64,000 bases of DNA from NCBI RefSeq assembly GCF_016741775.1, contig NZ_JAERRK010000006.1, forward strand, positions 310,001 to 374,000, written 5' to 3'. Numbering within the stretch: the first letter of the stretch is position 1; every line of letters starts with the position of its first letter. The position numbers and the translations under genes are program-made. The notes under the pieces are model-generated. The model searched no databases, was not told the DNA's origin, and was given only the letters and a program-made list of their open reading frames with translations. This DNA is from Streptomyces actinomycinicus. Lineage in GTDB: Bacteria > Actinomycetota > Actinomycetes > Streptomycetales > Streptomycetaceae. Of this stretch, positions 8,930 to 14,959 are shown one piece after another.

Positions 8930-9412
8930 CTACGGGCTGGTCGGCGGCGGCGGTTCCCGCCGGTGCTCCAGCCACGTGCGACTCAGGTCGTCCCAGATCG
9001 CTTGGTATCTGTCGAAAACCTCCCTCAGGTGGTCGTGGGTGAGGTCGCCGACGGCCGTCGACGCCACCAGGTACTCGAGGTCGTCGGCCAGACGCTGGAA
9101 CCGGTACTGCGCCTCCTCCATCAGGATCCACCGGGAGCGCCAGTCGAAGAACGGTTCGACGGCCCCGAGCAGCGTCCCCACGGCGACCAGCGCGAAGGCC
9201 AGGCCCGCCCACGCGTTGAGGTCTTGCAGGCCCAGGATGACCGTGGACGATGCGGACAGCGCCAGCGTCAGCATCTTGACCAGCGAAGCGCTGCCCCGGA
9301 ACCTCTGCTTCTTGCCGCGGGCGTAGTCGTTGCCCTGCCGGATCTTGTCCAGCAGGAGTGCGGCCGTCTCCCCTGGGCTGAGGCCTGCGCCCGGTGCGCT
9401 GTTCGGCTGCAT
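8930..9412 (-). CDS. SLATT domain two-TM protein
   Basis: A 160-residue protein with two adjacent hydrophobic segments (about 42-63 and 66-90, separated by QDLNAWAG). A cytoplasmic helical tail follows, beginning FFDWRSRWILMEEAQYRFQRLADDLEYL. This layout, the position of the two membrane helices and the FDW...R..W.......Y.....L pattern fit the SLATT/DUF4231 family. SLATT proteins are proposed pore-forming effectors of nucleotide-signalling immune systems, often next to SMODS cyclases or SLOG sensors. No cyclase or SLOG gene is visible here. A prim-pol gene lies upstream and an unknown gene downstream on the same strand. Family call good; role inferred. Confidence 0.72.
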   Translation of the reverse strand: MQPNSAPGAGLSPGETAALLLDKIRQGNDYARGKKQRFRGSASLVKMLTLALSASSTVILGLQDLNAWAGLAFALVAVGTLLGAVEPFFDWRSRWILMEEAQYRFQRLADDLEYLVASTAVGDLTHDHLREVFDRYQAIWDDLSRTWLEHRREPPPPTSP

Positions 9413-9530
9413 TTCGCCCCCTGAAGGTCCGTCGCCACTGTGCGGCTCGACCTCGCAGACGCGGGTACGCGGCGGTGTGGTTCCGCGGTGTGTTCGCTCG
9501 TCGGCCTCCCTGGCCCGCGCCCGGTTCCGT

Positions 9531-10406
9531 CTACGGGTGGTGGCCCGTCATGCGGGCTGCCGAGGCGATCGTCGCGCGGGCCTCGCGTTCCGTCAGGCCG
9601 GTGTGGCGGGCCGCCTCGGTGAGGGGGTCCGCCAGGGTGGGGCCGAGGCCGTTCTCGTAGGCGCGGCAGGCCGCCCAGAACAGACGGGTGTTGCGCTGGC
9701 CCTCGTGCGCGGCGAGCACGAACTGGACCAGTCCGCGGCCGTGGTCCCCGGGGGCGGGCGGTGCCGGGAGGCCGCCGGGGCGCGGAGGGGGGAGCAGGAG
9801 GCGCAGCAGGGACACCGGACAGGGGGCGGGGGCGAGGTCGCCGGTGCCGGGGGCGGTGGCGTAGACGCCGTGGTCGGTGCGGGAGCCGGGGCCGACCAGG
9901 TAGCCGCCCGCGCCGCGGATGTCGATGCCGGGGGCCAGGCGCCCGGCCGAGTTCGGTACGACGACGTCCGGCGGGCCGGTCAGCCACAGGTGCCGGCCGC
10001 CGCTCGGGGTGAGGACGACGACCGTCTCCGGGATCGTGAACAGGTGGCGCAGGGCCAGCTCGCGCAGGGCGGCCGAGGAGTCCGTGCCGGACTTGGTGTC
10101 CAGGTCGACGCCGATCAGGTGGTACGGCGGCAGCCCGCAGGCGATGCCGTAGCCGGTGGCCCAGGGGGCGGCGGCGAACAGCTCCCGGATGCGCACCGGG
10201 TCGGTGGAGGCGTCGTACACCCCGTGTCCGAAGCGGCCGCACGCGCCGTGGCAGGGCGGTGCCGCCGGATCCGGGTCGTCGCGGTGGGGCGAGCGCAGGG
10301 CGGGGAGTTTGGTGCGGGACAGGGGGATGACGGCCAAGCCGCGTTCGGCGGCGGACAGGGCGTGTGCGAGGGCCAGCGTCGTGGCCTGCCGGTCGGTGGT
10401 GGCCAT
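9531..10406 (-). CDS. Bifunctional DNA primase/polymerase, prim-pol domain
   Basis: A 291-residue prim-pol protein with intact catalytic motifs. These are DxD at Asp101/Asp103 (LIGVDLDTKSG), the TPSGGRHLWL element with His139, and GIDIRGAGGYLVGPGS further on. The early Cys/His cluster (PPCHGACGRFGHG) is also present. No helicase domain follows, unlike phage or plasmid primases, so it is the short chromosomal form common in Streptomyces. I chose the ATG at 10406. GGAGGT directly abuts that codon, so spacing is poor, and an in-frame ATG at 10517 is the alternative. A near-palindrome rich in CGTACG lies just upstream (about 10418-10435). It may synthesise primers or translesion products; this has not been established. 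Confidence 0.8.
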   Translation of the reverse strand: MATTDRQATTLALAHALSAAERGLAVIPLSRTKLPALRSPHRDDPDPAAPPCHGACGRFGHGVYDASTDPVRIRELFAAAPWATGYGIACGLPPYHLIGVDLDTKSGTDSSAALRELALRHLFTIPETVVVLTPSGGRHLWLTGPPDVVVPNSAGRLAPGIDIRGAGGYLVGPGSRTDHGVYATAPGTGDLAPAPCPVSLLRLLLPPPRPGGLPAPPAPGDHGRGLVQFVLAAHEGQRNTRLFWAACRAYENGLGPTLADPLTEAARHTGLTEREARATIASAARMTGHHP

Positions 10407-10512
10407 ACCTCCATGTTCGTACGTACGTTCGAAAAAGGGAAGGGTGGGCCGGAGTGACGCGCCGGTGCCGGCCGGATTGGCCGGAAAAGTGGCGTAACGA
10501 TTCACCCCTTGT

Positions 10513-10564
10513 GTCACCTAAGGAGCGAAAGTTCGCTCTGCTTCCGGTCGGGGCGAGAGGTGAC
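10513..10564. other. Two-tier stem-loop element, unassigned
   Basis: The outer arms GTCACCT (10513-10519) and AGGTGAC (10558-10564) enclose an inner perfect hairpin GAGCGAA-AG-TTCGCTC (10523-10538). It sits in the 368-bp gap between the prim-pol gene and the small secreted protein gene. It could be an operator pair or a structured leader. I could not match it to a known riboswitch. Confidence 0.45.
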
Positions 10565-10774
10565 TAAAGGTGGCGATAAGGGTTTATCGACTTGTCATCA
10601 CGCTTGCGTGCGAATCGCGGCTTCCAGGGTGGTTCGCCGGGGATCGGGTGGGCAACTCTGATGGCGCGACGTCGTCCACGACAGTCCAGGCGGCCGGCCA
10701 ACTGCCTTGACGCAAGCCCTACTTCACACGCTTACGGCCTTCGGGCCACCGAGTGCTTCGTTCTGGAGGAACAC

Positions 10775-11092
10775 ATGGCACGCATCCGTACCGCTCGCGT
10801 TCTCGCCGCCATCTCCGCTCTCCCGCTCGCAGCCGCCCTCTTCACCGGTGTCGCGTCGGCGGACAACGGCGCCATCGCGGACGACGGATCGAGCGCGAAC
10901 GCGGGAGTGGCGGCCGTCCTCGGCAGCGGGGTCGGTCACGACAACAGCGGCAACTCGTCCACCACGAACCAGAACGCGGCCGGCGCCGGTGCCTCGAACC
11001 AGAGCAACACCGCGCAGGTCAACGGCTCCGCGTTCACGGCCGTCCAGCAGGGCAACGAGAACGTCGCCGTCCACTTCACCCGCCTCTGGTGA
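10775..11092 (+). CDS. Small secreted Asn/Gln-rich protein
   Basis: A 105-residue protein starting at the ATG that follows GGAGG (CTGGAGGAACAC). It has a clear Sec signal peptide: Arg-rich start, a hydrophobic stretch from LAAISALPLAAALF, and likely cleavage after VASA near residue 29. The mature part is only about 75 residues. It is rich in Gly, Ala, Ser and regularly spaced Asn/Gln (NSGNSSTTNQNAAG, NQSNTAQVNG, VQQGNENVAV). That spacing recalls curlin-like or chaplin-like beta-strand repeats, but I cannot place it in a named family. It has no Cys. It may be a surface or aerial-growth-associated protein; this is inference from composition. A 26-bp tandem repeat follows the stop. Confidence 0.7.
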   Translation: MARIRTARVLAAISALPLAAALFTGVASADNGAIADDGSSANAGVAAVLGSGVGHDNSGNSSTTNQNAAGAGASNQSNTAQVNGSAFTAVQQGNENVAVHFTRLW

Positions 11093-11154
11093 GCCTCGGG
11101 CGGGTGCCTTCCTGAGGAGGGTGCTCGTGGGGTGTGCTTCGGGGTCGTAACGCG

Positions 11155-11310
11155 TCTGCGCGGCGGTGCTTCGGCGCCGCCGCGCCGGCGTTTTCCGGCA
11201 CGGTCCGCCGGCGTTTCCGGCCACGGTCCGCCGGCGTCCTCAGGGGCGGTCCGCCGGTGTCTCCGGGAGGGGTGCGCCGGCTCCTTCGGGGGCGGGCCGC
11301 CGGGCTCCCG
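11155..11310. repeat. 26-bp GC-rich tandem repeat
   Basis: Degenerate head-to-tail repeats around a CGGTCCGCCGGCGT core, with a period near 26 bp and about five copies. They lie in the gap between the small secreted protein gene and the MaoC/DUF35 operon. No protein product is supported. Confidence 0.75.
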
Positions 11311-11313
11311 GCC

Positions 11314-11346
11314 TTGACAGCGCCCCATATCTGACGGACAGTCAGA
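11314..11346 (+). promoter_or_regulatory. TTGACA box and inverted repeat before the MaoC operon
   Basis: TTGACA at 11314-11319 is followed by TCTGAC-GGACA-GTCAGA (11330-11346), a 6-bp inverted repeat with a 5-nt spacer. This lies 33 bp before the first gene of the operon. The arrangement is that of a repressor operator overlapping a promoter. No regulator gene is adjacent, so the binding protein is unknown. Confidence 0.55.
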
Positions 11347-11379
11347 AACTGTTGCCGCAGTGACGACCAGGGGGTGGCG

Positions 11380-12381
11380 GTGAGCGAAGACCCGGGGCAG
11401 GCGGTGGGACCGGCGGGCGGGGAGCCGGACACACCGGGGGAGCCGGCAGCCGAGACGTACGACGAACTCGGAGCACACCTCAAGGAGTTCGAGGGCCGCC
11501 CGGCCGCCGTCGCCGGCGTGGGCAAGGATCCCGTCAACGCGCCGATGATCCGGCACTGGTGCGAGGTGCTCGGCGACACCAACCCGGCCTACTCCGGACC
11601 CGGCGCCGTCGCCCCGCCCACCATGCTCCAGGCCTGGACCATGGGCGGCCTCTCCGGACACCAAGGCCGCACGGGCGCGTACGACGGGCTCCTCGCCCTG
11701 CTGGACGAGGCCGGCTGCACCGCCGTGGTGGCCACCGACTGCGAACAGGAGTACCTGCGGCCCCTGCGCCCGGGCGACGAGATCACCTTCGACACGGTCG
11801 TCGAGACGGTCTCCGGCCGCAAGACGACGAAACTCGGCACCGGCTACTTCGTCACGACCCGCACGGACGTACGGGCGAACGGCGAGCCGGCGGGCGTCCA
11901 CCGCTTCCGGATCCTCAAGTACGCCCCGGCGCGCCGGAAACCCCCGGCGCCCCGCCCCCGCCCGGTGGTCAACCGGGACAACGCCGGCTTCTGGCAGGGC
12001 GTGGCCGAGCACCGGCTCCTCGTCCAGCGCTGCACCGGCTGCGGCACCCTGCGCCACCCCTGGCTGCCGGGCTGCAACGCCTGCGGGAGCCCGGAATGGG
12101 ACACGGTGGAGGCGAGCGGCGAGGGCACGGTCTTCTCGTACGTGGTCATGCACCACCCGCCCTTCCCGGCGTTCACCGACGCCGCCTCCGGCCCGGCGGG
12201 TCCGTACGCGGTCGGGCTGATCGAACTCGCCGAGGGCGTGAGGATGGTGAGCAACGTGGTGGGGACGCCGTACGACAAGGTGCGCGTCGGGCTGCCCGTA
12301 CGGGTGGAGTTCCGGCGGTACGAGACCACGGGCGGCCCGCTGGACCTGCCCGTCTTCCGGGCCGTGCCGGGCGGGGAGTGA
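11380..12381 (+). CDS. MaoC-like/DUF35 OB-fold fusion protein (ChsH2-like)
   Basis: The N-terminal half (about residues 15-185) is a MaoC/hot-dog hydratase-like domain (VGKDPVNAPMIRHWCEVLGD, APPTMLQAW, CEQEYLRPLRPGDEI). The C-terminal half is a DUF35 unit: a four-Cys zinc ribbon (RCTGCGTLRH...GCNACGSPEW, near residues 217-240) and an OB-fold. This fusion matches ChsH2 of steroid side-chain degradation, which pairs with a MaoC subunit and a thiolase-like aldolase, exactly the order found here. GTG 11380 has AGGGGG five bases upstream; GTG 11374 in the same frame is the alternative. Whether the substrate is a steroid or another acyl-CoA is not visible. Confidence 0.82.
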   Translation: MSEDPGQAVGPAGGEPDTPGEPAAETYDELGAHLKEFEGRPAAVAGVGKDPVNAPMIRHWCEVLGDTNPAYSGPGAVAPPTMLQAWTMGGLSGHQGRTGAYDGLLALLDEAGCTAVVATDCEQEYLRPLRPGDEITFDTVVETVSGRKTTKLGTGYFVTTRTDVRANGEPAGVHRFRILKYAPARRKPPAPRPRPVVNRDNAGFWQGVAEHRLLVQRCTGCGTLRHPWLPGCNACGSPEWDTVEASGEGTVFSYVVMHHPPFPAFTDAASGPAGPYAVGLIELAEGVRMVSNVVGTPYDKVRVGLPVRVEFRRYETTGGPLDLPVFRAVPGGE

Positions 12382-12384
12382 GCC

Positions 12385-12786
12385 GTGGCCGCACTGACCG
12401 TGGGCACCGAACTGGCCCCGCTCACGATCCCGGTGACCCGGACCCTCATCGTGGCCGGGGCGATCGCCTCCCGGGACTACCAGGACGTGCACCACGACGC
12501 CGAGCTGGCCCGGCAGAAGGGCGCACCGGACGTCTTCATGAACATCCTGACGACGAACGGCCTCGTCGGCCGGTACGTCACCGACCACTTCGGCCCCACG
12601 GCGGTGCTCCGCAAGGTCGCCATCCGGCTCGGGGCCCCCAACCACCCGGGGGACACGATGGTGCTGACCGGCCGGATCGAGGCGGTGGACGGCGACACCG
12701 CCACCGTGCACGTCGTCGGCGCCAACGGCCTCGGCCACCATGTCACGGGCGCGGTCACCGTCACGGTCCCGGAGGTCACCCCATGA
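12385..12786 (+). CDS. MaoC family hydratase subunit (ChsH1-like)
   Basis: A 133-residue single hot-dog domain of the MaoC enoyl-CoA hydratase family. It carries the ASRDYQDVHHDAELARQKGAPDVFMN active-site region, with the Asp and His that act in hydration, and the FGPTAVLRKVAIRLGAPNHPGDTM strand. It begins just after the stop of the MaoC/DUF35 gene and most likely forms a hetero-complex with it. The stop overlaps ATGA at 12783-12786. The last codons (TVTVTVPEVTP) lie inside a 47-bp tandem duplication that repeats them beyond the stop. Confidence 0.85.
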   Translation: MAALTVGTELAPLTIPVTRTLIVAGAIASRDYQDVHHDAELARQKGAPDVFMNILTTNGLVGRYVTDHFGPTAVLRKVAIRLGAPNHPGDTMVLTGRIEAVDGDTATVHVVGANGLGHHVTGAVTVTVPEVTP

Positions 12787-12837
12787 GCCTCACGGGCACG
12801 GTCACCGTCACGGTCCCGGAGGTCACCCCATGAGCCT
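12744..12837 (+). repeat. 47-bp tandem duplication across a gene junction
   Basis: Copy 1 (12744-12790) and copy 2 (12791-12837) are nearly identical and both end in CACCCCATGAGCCT. The unit contains the final codons of the MaoC gene, its stop and the ATG of the next gene. Because 47 is not a multiple of three, the duplication does not simply extend either protein. Confidence 0.93.
12783..12833 (+). CDS. 16-codon coupling mini-ORF created by duplication
   Basis: From the first ATGA at 12783 the frame reads MSLTGTVTVTVPEVTP and stops exactly at the second ATGA (12830-12833), where the thiolase-like gene starts. It repeats the C-terminal residues of the MaoC protein. It probably has no function as a peptide. 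It would keep ribosomes translating across the duplicated segment, so translational coupling is preserved. Translation is inferred from the layout. Confidence 0.4.
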   Translation: MSLTGTVTVTVPEVTP

Positions 12838-13996
12838 GCGCACCCGCGACACCCTCGGCGGACGCGCAGCGATCGGCGGGATCGGCGCCACCGAGTTCTC
12901 CAAGGACTCCGGCCGCAGCGAACTGCGCCTCGCGGTGGAGGCGGTGCGCTCCGCGCTCGACGACGCGGGCCTGGCCCCGGCGGACGTGGACGGTCTGGTG
13001 ACGTTCACGATGGACACCAGCCCGGAGATCACCGTGGCCCAGGCCTGCGGGATGGGCGAGCTGTCCTTCTTCTCCCGGGTGCACTACGGCGGCGGGGCGG
13101 CCTGCGGCACCGTCCAGCAGGCCGCGCTCGCGGTGGCCACGGGGGTGGCGGAGGTGGTGGTCTGCTACCGGGCGTTCAACGAGCGGTCGGGCCGCCGGTT
13201 CGGTGCCGGCGTGCAGCACCGGGAGCCGTCGGCGGAAGGCGCCGCGCTGGGCTGGGTGCTGCCGTTCGGGCTGCTCACCCCGGCCTCCTGGGTGGCCATG
13301 GCCGCCCAGCGCTACCTGCACACCTACGGTCTGACGCCGGAGGCGTTCGGGCACGTGGCCGTCGTGGACCGGGAGTACGCGGCGACCAACCCGGCCGCCT
13401 GGTTCCACGGCCGCCCGATCACCCTCGCCGACCATGCCGCGTCCCGCTGGATCGCCGAGCCGCTGCGGCTGCTGGACTGCTGCCAGGAGACCGACGGCGG
13501 CCAGGCGCTCGTCGTCACCTCCGTGGAGCGCGCCCGGGACCTGCGGCATCCGCCCGCCGTCGTCGCGGCGGCGGCACAGGGCGCCGGCCGGGCGCAGGAG
13601 CAGATGACCGGCTTCTACCGGCACGAGCTGACCGGCCTGCCGGAGATGGGCGTGGTGGCCCGCCAGCTGTGGCGGACCACCGGTCTCGGCCCGGCCGACA
13701 TCGACGTGGGGATCCTGTACGACCACTTCACCCCGTTCGTGCTGATGCAGCTGGAGGAGTTCGGCTTCTGCGGCCGTGGGGAGGCCGCGGAGTTCGTCGC
13801 CGGCCGGCGGCTGCCGCTGAACACCCACGGGGGACAGCTCGGGGAGGCGTACCTGCACGGGATGAACGGCATCGCGGAGGCGGTGCGGCAGGTGCGCGGC
13901 ACGGCCGTGAACCAGGTTCCGGGAGCCGCCCGTACCCTGGTGACGGCCGGCACCGGGGTGCCGACATCGGGGCTGGTCCTGACGGCGGACGGCTGA
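12830..13996 (+). CDS. Thiolase-like lipid-transfer protein (Ltp2-like)
   Basis: A 388-residue protein of the thiolase superfamily (SCPx/Ltp type): GIGATEFSKDSGRSELRLAVEAVRSALDDAGLAPADVDGLV at the start, HYGGGAACGTVQQAALAVATG in the middle and LNTHGGQLGEAYLHGMNGIAEAVRQVRG near the end. It lacks the usual thiolase CxS-type nucleophile loop. This agrees with Ltp2 aldolases, which act with a MaoC/DUF35 partner to cleave the side chain after hydration. The DUF35 domain two genes upstream is the expected binding partner. It is the last gene of the three-gene operon. The physiological substrate is unknown. Confidence 0.82.
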   Translation: MSLRTRDTLGGRAAIGGIGATEFSKDSGRSELRLAVEAVRSALDDAGLAPADVDGLVTFTMDTSPEITVAQACGMGELSFFSRVHYGGGAACGTVQQAALAVATGVAEVVVCYRAFNERSGRRFGAGVQHREPSAEGAALGWVLPFGLLTPASWVAMAAQRYLHTYGLTPEAFGHVAVVDREYAATNPAAWFHGRPITLADHAASRWIAEPLRLLDCCQETDGGQALVVTSVERARDLRHPPAVVAAAAQGAGRAQEQMTGFYRHELTGLPEMGVVARQLWRTTGLGPADIDVGILYDHFTPFVLMQLEEFGFCGRGEAAEFVAGRRLPLNTHGGQLGEAYLHGMNGIAEAVRQVRGTAVNQVPGAARTLVTAGTGVPTSGLVLTADG

Positions 13997-14143
13997 GTTC
14001 TCGGGGTCCGACCCCCAGACGGGGCGTACCCCCGCTCCACCTTCAGGAGGTCGGGGCAGCCCCACCCCTACAACCTGAGGGGGACTCCGCTTCGGGACCT
14101 GCGGCCGATCCGCCCGTGCGGCGTCCGCTCCTAGCGTGGAGGC

Positions 14144-14701
14144 ATGACCACACCCGTCTGCACCAGCGCCTCGGCCGCCGCCGCACCAGCGCGGCAGACC
14201 TGCACCTACCCGTCGTTCGCGTCGTACGTGCGGGCCCGCCAGCCGGTCCTGCTGCGCACCGCGCGCTCCCTGACCGCGAACCCGAGCGATGCCGAGGATC
14301 TGCTGCAGACCGCGCTCGCCAAGACCTATGTGGCGTGGGAGCGGATCGAGGACCAGCGGGCCCTCGACGGCTACGTGCGCCGGGCGTTGCTGAACACCCG
14401 TACCTCGCAGTGGCGCAAACGCAGAGTGGACGAGTTCGCCTGCGACGAGCTGCCCGAGCCGGAGCCGGTGCGCGGAGACGACGACCCGGCCGAACGGCAG
14501 GCGCTGCACGACGCCATGTGGCGCGCCGTGCTGAAGCTGCCGGCACGGCAGCGGGCGATGGTCGTCCTGCGCTACTACGAGGACCTCAGCGAGGCGCAGA
14601 CCGCCGAGGTGCTCGGCGTGTCGGTGGGCACGGTGAAGTCGGCCGTGTCGCGCGCGCTCGGCAAACTCCGCGAGGACCCCGAGCTGGTGCTGGCCCGTTG
14701 A
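14144..14701 (+). CDS. ECF (SigE-family) RNA polymerase sigma factor
   Basis: A 185-residue sigma-70 factor of the extracytoplasmic-function type. Region 2 is at about residues 25-95 (FASYVRARQPVLLRTARSLTANPSDAEDLLQTALAKTYVAWERI) and region 4 at about 120-175 (LPARQRAMVVLRYYEDLSEAQTAEVLGVSVGTVKSAVSRALGKLRED). Region 3 is absent. A Cys/Ala-rich N-terminal tail of about 20 residues precedes region 2. No anti-sigma gene is adjacent: a repeat tract follows, and the upstream gene is the thiolase-like protein on the same strand, about 150 bp away. Its regulon cannot be read here. Confidence 0.9.
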   Translation: MTTPVCTSASAAAAPARQTCTYPSFASYVRARQPVLLRTARSLTANPSDAEDLLQTALAKTYVAWERIEDQRALDGYVRRALLNTRTSQWRKRRVDEFACDELPEPEPVRGDDDPAERQALHDAMWRAVLKLPARQRAMVVLRYYEDLSEAQTAEVLGVSVGTVKSAVSRALGKLREDPELVLAR

Positions 14702-14730
14702 CGGATTCCCTTCGGCCGCCGCCCCGCGCC

Positions 14731-14862
14731 GTGCCGGCCCGTCAGCGGTTTTCCGCGGGACGCCGGCCCCGTGCCGTGCCGGCCCGTCAGGGGGTCTTCC
14801 GCCGGACGCCGGCCCCGAGCCGGTGCCGGCCCGTTGGCCGTTTTCCGCGGGACGCCGGGTGA
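14731..14862. repeat. 46-bp tandem repeat after the sigma factor gene
   Basis: Three imperfect copies of a GTGCCGGCCCGT...TTTTCCGCGGGACGCCGG unit, with the GTGCCGGCCC element at 14731, 14776 and 14823. It begins about 30 bp after the sigma factor stop. It is GC-rich and able to fold, but no single clean terminator hairpin dominates. Confidence 0.8.
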
Positions 14863-14882
14863 TCGATCATCCTGGGCTAGTG

Positions 14883-14900
14883 ACATACCGCGCGGTATGT
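14883..14900. promoter_or_regulatory. Perfect 18-bp palindrome upstream of acyl-CoA ligase
   Basis: ACATACCGCGCGGTATGT is a perfect palindrome 59 bp before the GTG start of the ligase gene. Size and symmetry fit a TetR/FadR-type repressor operator, which is common at Streptomyces acyl-CoA genes. No regulator lies next to it. Confidence 0.7.
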
Positions 14901-14959
14901 GAGCAGAATCAGCGCAACCTCTACTCACCCGCGTAGGCGATGTCGCCCGGGAGGACGCC

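Noticed and set aside
8145..9412. Genomic island inserted at tRNA-Ser(UGA)
   Set aside because: The neighbouring genes look accessory, but I found no second copy of the tRNA 3' end and no integrase.
10418..10435. CGTACGTACG near-palindrome as a defined operator
   Set aside because: Symmetry is imperfect and short alternating CGTACG runs are frequent in this genome; noted only in the gene entry.
10513..10564. ydaO-type (c-di-AMP) riboswitch before a secreted protein
   Set aside because: The stem-loops do not show the conserved motifs I know for that class, so I left the element unassigned.
10592..10774. In-frame upstream extension of the small secreted protein
   Set aside because: A strong GGAGG site and a proper signal peptide start at ATG 10775; the extension would bury the signal sequence.
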